50,037 nucleotides of DNA from JAICIG01 sp035532215 (GTDB lineage Bacteria; Planctomycetota; Planctomycetia; Pirellulales; JAICIG01): NCBI GenBank assembly GCA_035532215.1, contig DATKRK010000337.1, positions 1-50,037 on the forward strand, given 5' to 3'. The notes under the pieces were generated by a model. That model had not been told where the DNA came from and did not search any database. It saw nothing but the letters and a program-made list of their open reading frames with translations. This document shows positions 40,419 through 49,449 of the stretch, one piece after another. Within the stretch, counting starts at the first letter, position 1; each line of letters opens with the position of its first letter. The position numbers and the translations under genes are program-made.

Positions 40419-41783
40419 ATGCACGACTACGCCGCACAACTCGACGCCATCTTGCCGGCCGCGCTGGAAGGGCGCGTGCTGCGGATCACGGGATTGACGG
40501 CGGCGGTGGCGGGCATGCCGGCGCCGGTCGGCGCACTGGTCGAGATCGAACGGCAAAGCGGCGCGCCGCTGGAGGCGGAAGTGATCGGTTTTCGCGACGA
40601 CGTGACGCTCGTCTATCCGTTCAGCGATCTGCAAGGCGTGCGGCGCGGCAATCGCGTGCGGTTGGCGCGAACCAAAAGCTGGCTGCGCGTGGGCCGAGAC
40701 CTGCTGGGCCGCGTCGTCGACGCACGGGGCCGCGCGATCGACGGCCGCCCTCAACCCGCCTTGCCCCAGCGCGCGGCGCTCGATCGCTCGCCGCCGCGCC
40801 CGACCGACCGCCCGCGGATCGACGCGCACCTGTCGACGGGCATTCGGGCCATCGACGGGCTGCTGACTTGCGGCAAAGGGCAGCGGATGGGCATTTTCGC
40901 CGGCTCGGGCGTGGGCAAGAGCGTGACCTTGGGCATGCTGTCGCGATATGCGTCGGCCGACGTCAACGTGATCGCGTTGATCGGCGAACGCGGCCGCGAG
41001 GTGAACGAGTTCATCGAGCGCGATCTCGGACCCGCGGGCCTGGCCAAGAGCGTGGTCGTGGTTTCCACCAGCGACGAGCCGGCCTTGATGCGGATCCGCG
41101 CCGCGTTCGCCGCCACGGCGATCGCCGAATTTTTCCGCGACCAGGGCCAGGACGTGCTGTTGGTGATGGACTCGCTGACGCGGTTCGCGCTGGCCCAACG
41201 CGAGATCGGCCTGGCGGCCGGCGAACCGCCCACCACGCGCGGCTTTCCCCCCTCGGTGTTCGCCCTGCTGCCCAAGCTCGTGGAGCGCGCCGGTCGCTCG
41301 CCCGAGGGCAGCGTCACGGCGTTTTATTCCGTGCTCGTCGAAGCCGACGACGAAAACGAACCGATCGCCGACACGGTCCGCGGGCTGCTCGACGGGCACA
41401 CCTGGCTGTCGCGCAAATTGGCCGGCCGCGGCCACTATCCGGCGATCGACGTGCTGCGGAGCATCAGCCGCCTGATGAGCGAAGTCGCCGCGCCGGCCCA
41501 TCGCGAGGCCGCCGGCTTGATGCGCGAGCTGCTGGCCGCCTATCGCGATCACGAGGACCTGATTTCGATCGGCGCTTACCGCCGCGGCAGCAACCGCAGC
41601 GTCGATCTGGCGATCGACGTGCAGGAAGCGATGCAGCTCTTCTTGCGGCAGCGCGTGGAGGAGTCGTGTACGGTGGAAAGCGCGCGCGAGCTATTGCAGA
41701 TGTTCGTGCAGCGCTGTCTGGCGGCGCGGCCCGCGGCGCCGGCGAACGCGGCTCAGGCTAATCAGGCACAGGGGAGTCATTGA
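40419..41783 (+). CDS. fliI: Flagellum-specific export ATPase FliI
   Basis: F1-beta-like ATPase that unfolds and feeds export substrates. The product is 454 residues. Walker A GIFAGSGVGKSVTLG, ALIGERGREVNEFIERDLG, Walker B VLLVMDSLTRFALAQREIGLAAGEPPTTRGFPPSVFALLPKLVERAG (the FliI/T3SS-ATPase signature), EADDENEPIADTVRGLLDGHTWLSR and the C-terminal YRRGSNRSVDLAIDVQEAMQLFLRQ are all intact. The start follows a repeat ending CCTACGTC. The stop lies two bases before the ATG of fliJ. Confidence 0.95.
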   Translation: MHDYAAQLDAILPAALEGRVLRITGLTAAVAGMPAPVGALVEIERQSGAPLEAEVIGFRDDVTLVYPFSDLQGVRRGNRVRLARTKSWLRVGRDLLGRVVDARGRAIDGRPQPALPQRAALDRSPPRPTDRPRIDAHLSTGIRAIDGLLTCGKGQRMGIFAGSGVGKSVTLGMLSRYASADVNVIALIGERGREVNEFIERDLGPAGLAKSVVVVSTSDEPALMRIRAAFAATAIAEFFRDQGQDVLLVMDSLTRFALAQREIGLAAGEPPTTRGFPPSVFALLPKLVERAGRSPEGSVTAFYSVLVEADDENEPIADTVRGLLDGHTWLSRKLAGRGHYPAIDVLRSISRLMSEVAAPAHREAAGLMRELLAAYRDHEDLISIGAYRRGSNRSVDLAIDVQEAMQLFLRQRVEESCTVESARELLQMFVQRCLAARPAAPANAAQANQAQGSH

Positions 41784-41785
41784 CC

Positions 41786-42247
41786 ATGGCGCGTTTCCAA
41801 TTTCGACTGGCCTCGCTGCAACGGCTGCGCGAGGCGGTGCGCGACGAACGACGCAGCCAGTTGGCCGAAGTCTTCCGCCTGGCCGATTCGCTCGAAGATC
41901 AGAAACGACAATTGGCGGAGAACCTGCGCGAGCTGGCCCGCAGCCGGGCCGTGTCGGCCGGCGCGGTCGACGTCGACAAACTGCTGGCGGCGTCGCGCTA
42001 CGAGGCGGTGCTGTTATTGGAGCAGGCGCAACTCGATCGGCAATTGGCGGCGGTGTCCGTCGAGATCGAGCGACGCCGCGAGGCGCTGGTGGCCGCCGAC
42101 CGCGACGTGCGCACGCTTGAAAAGCTGTTCGAGGCGCAGCAGGCGCGTCACCGCGAGGAAGAACAACAAAAACTCATGAAGCAGCTCGACGAGGCGGCGC
42201 TGCGCGGCTTTGCCGGGGAGGAACGAGCATGTTCGGACGCTTGCTAG
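41786..42247 (+). CDS. fliJ: Flagellar export protein FliJ
   Basis: Small coiled-coil protein that sits in the FliI hexamer and helps engage the export gate. The product is 153 residues from the ATG at 41786 with GGGGAG 15 bases upstream. The N-terminus MARFQFRLASLQRLREAVRDERR fits FliJ (F.F.L...L..R), and the rest is nearly all helical heptads. It overlaps the MotE-like gene by 19 bases. Confidence 0.87.
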   Translation: MARFQFRLASLQRLREAVRDERRSQLAEVFRLADSLEDQKRQLAENLRELARSRAVSAGAVDVDKLLAASRYEAVLLLEQAQLDRQLAAVSVEIERRREALVAADRDVRTLEKLFEAQQARHREEEQQKLMKQLDEAALRGFAGEERACSDAC

Positions 42248-42930
42248 GCGGCTTCGGCGCCGCGCTGGCTTATCTGTGCATCGCGACGGTGCTCGCCGAG
42301 GGGCTTTGCCTGGCTTTCCTGGCTTCCCAGGGCAAGCTGAACGAAGAGACGGCGCTGCGCGTGGTGGCGGCGGCCAACGGAATCGACCGGCCCAGTGCGG
42401 CGAGCAAGCCCGGCGACGATGAAGACCGCGACGCGCGGCAGATTTCGTTGGACGACCTGGCGCGGGCCCGGGCCCTGACGAGCCGCGATCTCGAGCTGCG
42501 CGAGCAAGCGCTGGCCGACAATGTGGCCGTGGTCAAGGCGGAATACGACAAGCTGATCGACGAAAAAGACCGATATGAACGTATCAAGACCGCCTTCCGC
42601 GCGCAGCTCGACGAACTGCACGAGGGGGTGCTAGCGAACAACCGCGAAACGGCCCGGCTGATTCTGGAGAGCGTCAAGCCGAAGCAAGCCAAGGACCAGG
42701 TGATGCGGATGGTCAAGGACGGCGAAATGAACGACGTGGTGTCGCTGCTATCGCTGATGCCCACGACCAAGCGTGCAAAAATTATCGGCGAGTTCAAGAC
42801 CGAGGATGAGGCGGCGATCCTTGCGGAAATCCTCAAACTGATTCGCGAAGGCGGACCCGAGGCGAAACTGATCGAAGGCGCCGAGCAAGAGCTGGAAAAA
42901 ACGACGGAAGGGGACGATGGCAGACCTTAG
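42229..42930 (+). CDS. MotE-like protein (MgtE N-terminal-type domain)
   Basis: 233 residues: one N-terminal membrane helix (LGGFGAALAYLCIATVLAEGLCLAFLA), a coiled coil (about 85-130) and a C-terminal helical MgtE_N/FliG-M-like domain (LILESVKPKQAKDQVMRMVKDGEMNDVVSLLSLMPTTKRAKIIGEFKTEDEAAILAEILKLI). This architecture and its place after fliJ match MotE, a flagellar motor chaperone described for MotB/MotC in alpha-proteobacteria and found in many flagellar clusters. It overlaps fliJ and fliK at both ends. Confidence 0.78.
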   Translation: MFGRLLGGFGAALAYLCIATVLAEGLCLAFLASQGKLNEETALRVVAAANGIDRPSAASKPGDDEDRDARQISLDDLARARALTSRDLELREQALADNVAVVKAEYDKLIDEKDRYERIKTAFRAQLDELHEGVLANNRETARLILESVKPKQAKDQVMRMVKDGEMNDVVSLLSLMPTTKRAKIIGEFKTEDEAAILAEILKLIREGGPEAKLIEGAEQELEKTTEGDDGRP

Positions 42931-44539
42931 CATCGAGGCGGGCGCCGCGCTGCGGGCGCCGAGCGAATCGCCGGCGCCTTCGTCGTCCGGTCCGTCGGCC
43001 AGCGGCCCGACGTTCGGCGAACATTTGTCGCGCGCTCGGCAGCAGTCGTCGGAGAAGTCGTCCGGGGCTGCGGGGGCGCAGTCGGCCAATGCGTCCCAGA
43101 ACTCGCCGGCGGACGGCGGAGCGTCGAATTCGGCGCAAGACGCGCAACACCCGCAGCCGCCCCCCCGGGGCTCGGCCGGTTCCAGCGACGCGACGAAGTC
43201 GGCGCAAGCTGGGAAGTCGGCGAAGGGTGCAAAAGACGCCAAGGATTCCCAACGCGGCGCCGAAGCGAACGCGGCCGGGGCCGGCGCCAATCCGGCCGCA
43301 GTCCTTGCGGCCGCCGTTCAGCCCGCCGCCGTTCAGCCCGCGGGCGACAAGACAGCAAGCGACAAGGCGGCGAGCGACGCTGTGGGCAAAGCCGCCAGCG
43401 CCGCGGCTGGCGACACGCCGCCCGCCGGCGCGCAGGGCGCCGCGAAATCGCCCGGCCCTGCGACTTCGGGCAAAACTGCCGCGGGCTCGGCGAATCCAGT
43501 CGCAGTGGCCGCCAAGACGACATCCCAAGCCGCCGTGCAGTTGGCAGCCCATTCGCAATTGATCGCCGCGGCGACCTCGCCGGCGACTTCCGCCGGCGTC
43601 AACGCCGGAAAGTCGCAGCAGGCTGCGGGGGCGGACGCAAGCTCCGCCTCGGCGGCTCAGGGCGTCGGCGGCGCCGTCGTCACCGCGCCCGGCGCGGCCG
43701 CGACCGCGGCGCACCAGGCGGCCCTGGCCGCTCAAACGCTCGTCTCGGCAGCCAAGGGTCGCGCGACGAACGGCCCAGGGGCCGGCCCCGCGTCCGGGCA
43801 GGATTCGCAAGCTGCGTCAGGCGCCGTGGCGAACGTGGTCAACTTCGCGGCGGCGCAGCTTGTGGCGGGAGCGGCGGTTGCGGTGACGCAGCCCGCGGCG
43901 CCGGCCGTGGGTGATAAAAGCCGCGCCGACGCGCCGGCCAAGGCCGCCAGCGGTCTGGCGGCGAATCCGCCGGCCGGACCCAATGCCTTTCAGTCGGCGG
44001 CGCCGCCCGCGACGCCGAACGCTGGCTCGAACAACGCCAACGCCGCGGGAGCGCAGGGCGGCGCCGGCGCCGACGGCTCGTCGTCGCTGGCGCCGGCCGA
44101 CGCCACGCGGATGCGGTTCGTCGAGCGCGTGGCGCGCGCGTTTCAGGCGGCCGGCGACAACGGCGGGCAGGTGAAGCTGCGGCTCAGCCCGCCGGAGTTG
44201 GGCTCGCTGCAATTGAACATCACCATTAAGGACGGCGCCATGACGGCGCACGTGCAGGCCGAGACGTCGAGCGCTCAGAACATGCTGCTGGGCAGCCTGC
44301 CCGATTTGCGAGACCGGCTGGCGCAGCAAGACATTCGGCTGGAGCGGTTCGACGTCGACTTGTCGAACCAGTCGTCCGGCGGGATGCCGCAGACGCCGAA
44401 CGGGCAGCAGAACGCCGGCGACTTTTCGCGGCGGCCCGCGCCCCCGCCAATCGCGCCGGCCGCGGCGCCGGTCGAAGCCGTGCGGCCGACGGCCGCCAGT
44501 TCGTATCAGGGAACAGGCGGGCTGAACGTCGTGATTTGA
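42917..44539 (+). CDS. fliK: Flagellar hook-length control protein FliK
   Basis: Secreted molecular ruler that stops hook growth and switches export specificity. The product is 540 residues. About 390 N-terminal residues are low-complexity Ala/Ser/Gly/Gln sequence, longer and more Ala-rich than usual, as expected for a ruler. The conserved C-terminal Flg_hook domain is at about 405-490: VKLRLSPPELGSLQLNITIKDGAMTAHVQAETSSAQNMLLGSLPDLRDRLAQQDIRLERFDVD. It overlaps the MotE-like gene by 14 bases. Confidence 0.9.
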   Translation: MADLSIEAGAALRAPSESPAPSSSGPSASGPTFGEHLSRARQQSSEKSSGAAGAQSANASQNSPADGGASNSAQDAQHPQPPPRGSAGSSDATKSAQAGKSAKGAKDAKDSQRGAEANAAGAGANPAAVLAAAVQPAAVQPAGDKTASDKAASDAVGKAASAAAGDTPPAGAQGAAKSPGPATSGKTAAGSANPVAVAAKTTSQAAVQLAAHSQLIAAATSPATSAGVNAGKSQQAAGADASSASAAQGVGGAVVTAPGAAATAAHQAALAAQTLVSAAKGRATNGPGAGPASGQDSQAASGAVANVVNFAAAQLVAGAAVAVTQPAAPAVGDKSRADAPAKAASGLAANPPAGPNAFQSAAPPATPNAGSNNANAAGAQGGAGADGSSSLAPADATRMRFVERVARAFQAAGDNGGQVKLRLSPPELGSLQLNITIKDGAMTAHVQAETSSAQNMLLGSLPDLRDRLAQQDIRLERFDVDLSNQSSGGMPQTPNGQQNAGDFSRRPAPPPIAPAAAPVEAVRPTAASSYQGTGGLNVVI

Positions 44540-44614
44540 TTTTTTTTCGAGGGGGGTTACCGATCGCCTGGCTAGCGCGGCTAGCACGGGTTGACTTGAT
44601 AGGAAGGTCGAGCG

Positions 44615-45058
44615 ATGTCAAGCGTCGATACCAACTCCAATCTGGCGAATTTGCTCAACGCCACGCAGTCCGCCACCAGCACGGCGAAGAACAGTACGAA
44701 CGCCAGCAGTTTCGCCAGCCTGACGCCGGATGATTTTCTCAAGATGCTGATTACGGAACTGCAGAACCAGGATCCGATGAATCCGACCGATAATACTCAA
44801 ATCCTGCAGCAGATCAGCGAGATGTCGAACATTGCGGCGACCAGCAGTCTCACCAGCTCGCTCAATGGGATGTTGACCGAGCAGAACTTGTCGGCGGCCA
44901 GCGCGTTGGTCGGCAGGAACGTGACAGGACTGGCCGACGACGGTTCGAACGCCTCGGGGAAGGTCGACAGCGTCACGATCGCGAACGGCACGGCGAAATT
45001 GAACATCGGGCAGCAAACCGTGAGCTTGAAGAACATTCAACAAGTCACCAGCGGCTGA
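44615..45058 (+). CDS. flgD: Flagellar hook-assembly (scaffold) protein FlgD
   Basis: Hook cap needed for polymerisation of FlgE. The product is 147 residues, shorter than typical (about 220): the N-terminal domain is complete (FASLTPDDFLKMLITELQNQDPMNPTDNTQILQQISEMSNIAATSSL) but the C-terminal Tudor/FnIII part is reduced to ASALVGRNVTGLADDGSNASGKVDSVTIANGTAKLNIGQQTVSLKNIQQV. GGAAGG precedes the ATG. Fits the short FlgD type found outside Enterobacteria. Confidence 0.92.
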   Translation: MSSVDTNSNLANLLNATQSATSTAKNSTNASSFASLTPDDFLKMLITELQNQDPMNPTDNTQILQQISEMSNIAATSSLTSSLNGMLTEQNLSAASALVGRNVTGLADDGSNASGKVDSVTIANGTAKLNIGQQTVSLKNIQQVTSG

Positions 45059-45141
45059 TCGCCTCGGAAGGCGGTCTGCGGCGCATGGCAGCACTGCCCT
45101 GACCCTGGGTTTGCCGCGAGCAGGAACGGGAGGAATCGAGC

Positions 45142-47592
45142 ATGGGCCTATCGAGCGTCTTCAGCACGGCCGTCACCGGCATTCACGCGGCCGAGACGAG
45201 CATCGACGTCACCGGCAATAACGTGGCGAATGCGAATACCATCGGCTTCAAGCAGTCGCAGGTCGAATTCGCCACGCAGTTCTTGCAGACCTTATCGCTG
45301 GGCTCTGCGCCGACGGCGGACAACGGCGGCACCAACCCCAGACAGGTCGGCTTGGGCGTGCAGGTCTCGGCGATTACCCCCGACTTCGGCCAAGGCACGC
45401 TGCAGCTCAGCTCCAGTCCCTCCGATATGGCGATTCAAGGCAATGGCATGTTCATCGTCCAATCGCAGGGGGGCGAGAACCTCTACACGCGCAACGGCCA
45501 GTTCCAAACCAATTCCAACAATCAACTTGTGAACGCGACCGGTCAGCGGCTATTGGGATACGGCGTCGACGTCAATTACAACGTCGACACCTCGAACCTC
45601 GTGCCGCTGAGCATTCCGCTCGGTACGTCGGCCGTCGCCGAAGCGACGAAAAACGTGAACTTGGAAGGCACCCTGACGCCCACCGGCGACGTCGCCACCA
45701 CGGCGGCCATCATCCAATCGGGCCCCCTGGGAGACGCCGCCGACAGCGCGCCGGCGGGGGGCGCCACCGCCAATTTGGCCCGGACGCCCGACGTGCTGAG
45801 CGCCGGAACCACCTTGACCCCCGGCGCCGGCGGGGCGCTGACGACCGGCGACACCTACAGTTACAAGATCGTTTACGCCGACGGGACGCTGGCCTCCAAC
45901 CCCAACACCGAAAGCCTGCCGTCGCAAACGGTCGGCCCCGTTACCTTGGGCGCCGGACAAAACGAAATCACGCTCGACAACATCCCCACCGACCCGTCGG
46001 GCGACTACAAAACCCGCCGCATCTATCGCTCCAACGACGGCGGCGCCACGTACAAATTGGTCGGCGAGATCCCCGATAACACGACGACCACCTACGCCGA
46101 CACCACCGCCGACGCCAGCCTCGGCCAAACGCTGAACGCCACCGCCCTGACCGGCAATTACAGCTACTACGTCGTGTACGCCAACGCCGTGGGCGGGCCG
46201 GGCAACGGCATCACCAGCCGCCCCTCGCCGCTGGCCGGGCCGATCAACGTGGTCAACGGCCGCGTGCAACTGCAGAATCTGCCCGTCGACGCCAGCGGAC
46301 CGTGGACCGTGCGGCGCATTTACCGCAATACCTCGACCAACAGCGGCAGCTTCGAATACGTGGGCGAAATCCCCAACATGAATCCCGGCGTCACCTTCAC
46401 CGACAGCACGCCCGACTCCGCCATCCAGAACAATCCGCAGATCGATTTCACCGGCCCGCGAATCAACACGAGCACCCTGCTGACCAACGTGATGCAGTAT
46501 TCCAACGGAACGTACGGCAACTTATTCCAACTCGGCACGCTCTCCTTCACGGGGACCAAGGGCGGCAAGGATCTCAGCCCCCAGACTTTTCAGGTCACGC
46601 CCAACACCACGGTGCTCGACCTGACTAACTTCATCCAGCAAGCCTTGGGCATCCAGACCCAGCCGGGGCCCGATCCGTTGAACCCCGTCCCTAGCGATTC
46701 CTCGGGCGCCAACCCGGGCGTGACGGTCAACGCCAACGGACAAATCGTGGCGGTCGGCAACAACGGCGTCGACAACGCCGTCTCGATCGGGCTGTCGGCC
46801 TTTCAAGAAACGCCGGCCGCCGGCGGCGCCGCACAGTCGGTCAGTCTTAACTTCTCGCAAAGCCAGGCCGCCGTCGGCCAGAGCGCGGTGGGCGACGTGG
46901 TGGTTTACGACTCGCTCGGCATTCCGCTCAACGTCCGCATCACCTCCGTGCTGCAATCGCGCACCAGCACGACCACCACCTATCGCTGGTTCGCCGACTC
47001 GCCGCAGAACGATCCCTTGACGGGCAACGCCATCAACGTCGGCACCGGCCTGGTCACCTTCGACGGCCAGGGCAAGTTCGTCTCGGCCTCGAATTCCACC
47101 GTCGCCATCGATCGCGCCCACGTGCCTTCGGCCAAACCGCTCGACTTCAATCTCAACTTTTCGCAGGTCTCCGGCCTCGCCGCCAGTTCCGCCTCGCTGC
47201 AGGCCACCAGCCAGGACGGCTTTCCGCCGGGCAAACTGACGAGCTACAAGATCGGCCAAGACGGCGTCGTCACCGGCGAGTTCGACAACGGCACGCAACG
47301 CACGTTGGGACAGATCGAACTGGCGCGGTTCGCCAATCCGGCAGGCCTCGACCAGCGCGGCCAAAACCTCTACGCCGCCAGCACCAATTCCGGCTTGCCC
47401 GTCGTCGGCGCGCCGAATTCGGAAGGCATCGGTTCGATCGTCTCCGGATCGCTGGAACAATCCAACGCCGACGTGGGCAGCAATCTGATCAATCTGATCC
47501 TGGCCTCGACGGCCTACCAGGCCAACACGCAGGTCATCAACACCACGAACCGCTTGATGGACAATCTCTTACTCACGTTGCGAAACGGATGA
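45142..47592 (+). CDS. flgE: Flagellar hook protein FlgE with two inserted Ig-like domains
   Basis: Major hook subunit, exported and polymerised under the FlgD cap. The product is 816 residues, about twice the Salmonella length. The N-terminal D0 segment is typical (AVTGIHAAETSIDVTGNNVANANTIGFKQSQVEF), with the FlgE/F/G signature PSDMAIQGNGMFIV, and the C-terminus ends SNADVGSNLINLILASTAYQANTQVINTTNRLMDNLL. Between about residues 215 and 435 lie two tandem beta-sandwich-like repeats (YSYKIVYADG..RRIYRSNDGG..YKLVGEIPDN and YSYYVVYANA..RRIYRNTSTN..FEYVGEIPNM). These probably form outer surface domains of the hook. Confidence 0.93.
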   Translation: MGLSSVFSTAVTGIHAAETSIDVTGNNVANANTIGFKQSQVEFATQFLQTLSLGSAPTADNGGTNPRQVGLGVQVSAITPDFGQGTLQLSSSPSDMAIQGNGMFIVQSQGGENLYTRNGQFQTNSNNQLVNATGQRLLGYGVDVNYNVDTSNLVPLSIPLGTSAVAEATKNVNLEGTLTPTGDVATTAAIIQSGPLGDAADSAPAGGATANLARTPDVLSAGTTLTPGAGGALTTGDTYSYKIVYADGTLASNPNTESLPSQTVGPVTLGAGQNEITLDNIPTDPSGDYKTRRIYRSNDGGATYKLVGEIPDNTTTTYADTTADASLGQTLNATALTGNYSYYVVYANAVGGPGNGITSRPSPLAGPINVVNGRVQLQNLPVDASGPWTVRRIYRNTSTNSGSFEYVGEIPNMNPGVTFTDSTPDSAIQNNPQIDFTGPRINTSTLLTNVMQYSNGTYGNLFQLGTLSFTGTKGGKDLSPQTFQVTPNTTVLDLTNFIQQALGIQTQPGPDPLNPVPSDSSGANPGVTVNANGQIVAVGNNGVDNAVSIGLSAFQETPAAGGAAQSVSLNFSQSQAAVGQSAVGDVVVYDSLGIPLNVRITSVLQSRTSTTTTYRWFADSPQNDPLTGNAINVGTGLVTFDGQGKFVSASNSTVAIDRAHVPSAKPLDFNLNFSQVSGLAASSASLQATSQDGFPPGKLTSYKIGQDGVVTGEFDNGTQRTLGQIELARFANPAGLDQRGQNLYAASTNSGLPVVGAPNSEGIGSIVSGSLEQSNADVGSNLINLILASTAYQANTQVINTTNRLMDNLLLTLRNG

Positions 47593-47647
47593 GCGAAACG
47601 AAACGCATGCTTTCGAGGCGCCACGTTCGCGGGGAAAGGCCGCGCCG

Positions 47648-47878
47648 ATGATCCAACTGACGCACCTGGGCGGCGAGGCGTTCCTGCTGAACGCCGAACT
47701 GATCTGCTACGTCGAAGCCCGCCCCGACACGTTCATCACCCTGGTCGGCGGCGAACGTCTCGTGGTGCGCGAATCGCTCGACGACGTGCTCCAGCGGACC
47801 ATCGAATACCAGCGTTCGAAGCAGTTCTTTCCGTCGCTGCCGCCCGGAGCGGGCCGCGCCGCGATGCGCGCCGGCTAA
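47648..47878 (+). CDS. flbD: FlbD-family flagellar protein
   Basis: Short protein of 76 residues matching the FlbD/SwrD family that sits before motA in many clusters. The pattern MIQLTHLGGEAFLLNAELICYVEARPDTFITLVGGERLVVRESLDDVLQR is characteristic (I.LT.L.G..F.LN..LI..IE..PDT.I.L..G....V.ES..E). In Bacillus SwrD boosts motor torque. It is followed 15 bases later by motA. Confidence 0.88.
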   Translation: MIQLTHLGGEAFLLNAELICYVEARPDTFITLVGGERLVVRESLDDVLQRTIEYQRSKQFFPSLPPGAGRAAMRAG

Positions 47879-47893
47879 GGGAGGAGCAGCGAC

Positions 47894-48682
47894 ATGGACC
47901 TCGCTACGTTCATCGGCATCGTCGGCGGCTTCACGCTGATGCTGGCCGCGCTGCTGTTGGCGGGCAGCCAAGGCGGACGCATCCTGACGATCACCCAGTT
48001 CATCGATCCGCCTGCCGCGATGCTGGTATTCGGCGGCGCTTTGTGCGTCGTCTTGACCTCCACGCCGCTGCGGGTGGTTCTGCAGTTGCCCAAGATCCTG
48101 CTCAAGTTGTTCGTGAACCAAAACGAAAACCTGCCCGATCTGGTGAACGAACTGGTCCGCCTCTCCGAAGTCGCCCGCCGCGAGGGCCTGCTGGCCTTGG
48201 AGGACCAACTCCAGGGAGTGCGCAACAAAGCCTTGCTGATGGGCGTGCAAATGGCGATCGACGGCGCCCGGCCCGAGGTGATTCGCGAAATCATGCACGC
48301 CGAGATGAACGCCGTCGAGTCGCGGCACTACGTCGGAAAAAGAATGTTCGAAACGATGGGCCGTTGCGGGCCGGCCTTCGGCATGATCTCCACGCTGCTC
48401 GGCTTGATCCTGATGCTCGGCAATCTCGACAATCCCGATTCAATCGGACCCTCGATGGCCCTGGCCCTCGTCGGCACCCTGTACGGCGCGGCGATGGCCA
48501 ATCTAATCTGCATCCCCTGCGCCGAGAAGCTAAGCTTTCTCAGCCGGCAAGAGCAGTTGGCCAAGCAGATCATTTTGCACGGGGTGATGGCGATCCAAGC
48601 CGGGGACAACCCGCGGATCGTCGCCCAAAAACTCAATACGTATTTGCCGCCGCCGCTGCAAACCCGTGCAAAGGCGGCTTGA
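47894..48682 (+). CDS. motA: Flagellar motor stator protein MotA
   Basis: Proton-channel subunit of the stator. The product is 262 residues with four membrane helices: near 4-25, 33-53, 150-172 and 180-203. Family signatures seen: FIDPPAAMLVFGGALCVVLTSTPL, the cytoplasmic loop with ENLPDLVNELVRLSEVARREGLLALEDQL, and GRCGPAFGMISTLLGLILMLGNL followed by GPSMALALVGTLYGAAMANLICIPCAEKL. GGGAGGAG precedes the ATG. Overall it resembles the MotA/PomA group. Confidence 0.93.
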   Translation: MDLATFIGIVGGFTLMLAALLLAGSQGGRILTITQFIDPPAAMLVFGGALCVVLTSTPLRVVLQLPKILLKLFVNQNENLPDLVNELVRLSEVARREGLLALEDQLQGVRNKALLMGVQMAIDGARPEVIREIMHAEMNAVESRHYVGKRMFETMGRCGPAFGMISTLLGLILMLGNLDNPDSIGPSMALALVGTLYGAAMANLICIPCAEKLSFLSRQEQLAKQIILHGVMAIQAGDNPRIVAQKLNTYLPPPLQTRAKAA

Positions 48683-48685
48683 ACC

Positions 48686-49408
48686 ATGCTTGGCAACCGC
48701 CCGGTCGGCGACGCAGGCTCGCCTGAATGGATCGTGTCCTATGCCGACATGGTTACCATTTTGATGGCGTTTTTCGTAGTTTTGTACACCACGGCCGGCA
48801 CGACGGATCCGGCCCGGGAAGAGGCCATGATGCGCTCGCTGCGGTTTAACCTCGGTCCCTTGAAAGGCGTCCTGAGTCCCTTGATCGAGCTAAAATCCAG
48901 GCATGCGACGCCGACGGTCCTTCCGCAGACGGGACGCGAGAGCGGCGGCGAACCGACTCGCGAACCGCTGGCGCGCGTGGCGCGCGTCACGCCGGGCGAT
49001 CCGACGGCCGCCGGGGGCATGATCGACTTCGAAGCCGACGGCACGGAGCTCTCGCCCGAAAGCCGGCGATTGCTGGGGGAGATCGTCCGCTTGCTGGCCG
49101 GCAAAGGGCAGAGCATCGAAGTTCGCGGCCATGCCTCGCGCCGCCCGCTGGCGCCCGATTCGCCTTACCGCGACGCCTGGGAATTAGCGTTCGCTCGCTG
49201 TCGGAAAACGATGGACTTGTTGGCGGACCAGGGCATCGAAGCCACGCGCCTGCGGTTGTGCGTTTCGCCGTTGCCGGCCCAGACGTTCGTCGGCGAAGAT
49301 CCGGCCCCGGCCCTGCGCGACGCTCGCGTCGAAGTGTTCCTGCTCGGAGAGTTCTCCAAGCAGTCGGGCGACCGCGGCCCCCGGCCGACGGTGCGGGCGA
49401 GAGAGTAA
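48686..49408 (+). CDS. motB: Flagellar motor stator protein MotB
   Basis: Peptidoglycan-anchored stator subunit. The product is 240 residues. The single TM helix carries the proton-binding Asp in EWIVSYADMVTILMAFFVVLY. The C-terminal OmpA-like domain is recognisable (IDFEADGTELSPESRRLLGEIVRLLAGKGQSIEVRGHASRRPL ... RDAWELAFARCRKTMDLLADQGI) but the usual GHTD is GHAS, so peptidoglycan binding may be altered. It starts three bases after motA. Confidence 0.88.
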   Translation: MLGNRPVGDAGSPEWIVSYADMVTILMAFFVVLYTTAGTTDPAREEAMMRSLRFNLGPLKGVLSPLIELKSRHATPTVLPQTGRESGGEPTREPLARVARVTPGDPTAAGGMIDFEADGTELSPESRRLLGEIVRLLAGKGQSIEVRGHASRRPLAPDSPYRDAWELAFARCRKTMDLLADQGIEATRLRLCVSPLPAQTFVGEDPAPALRDARVEVFLLGEFSKQSGDRGPRPTVRARE

Positions 49409-49449
49409 TCCAAAATCCAAATTCGAAAATCCAGAATCTGTAGATCGCC

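Noticed and set aside
45059..45141. Sigma-54 promoter before flgE (TGGCAGCACTGCCCT)
   Set aside because: The -12 element does not match TTGC and the motif is part of an unrelated short palindrome.
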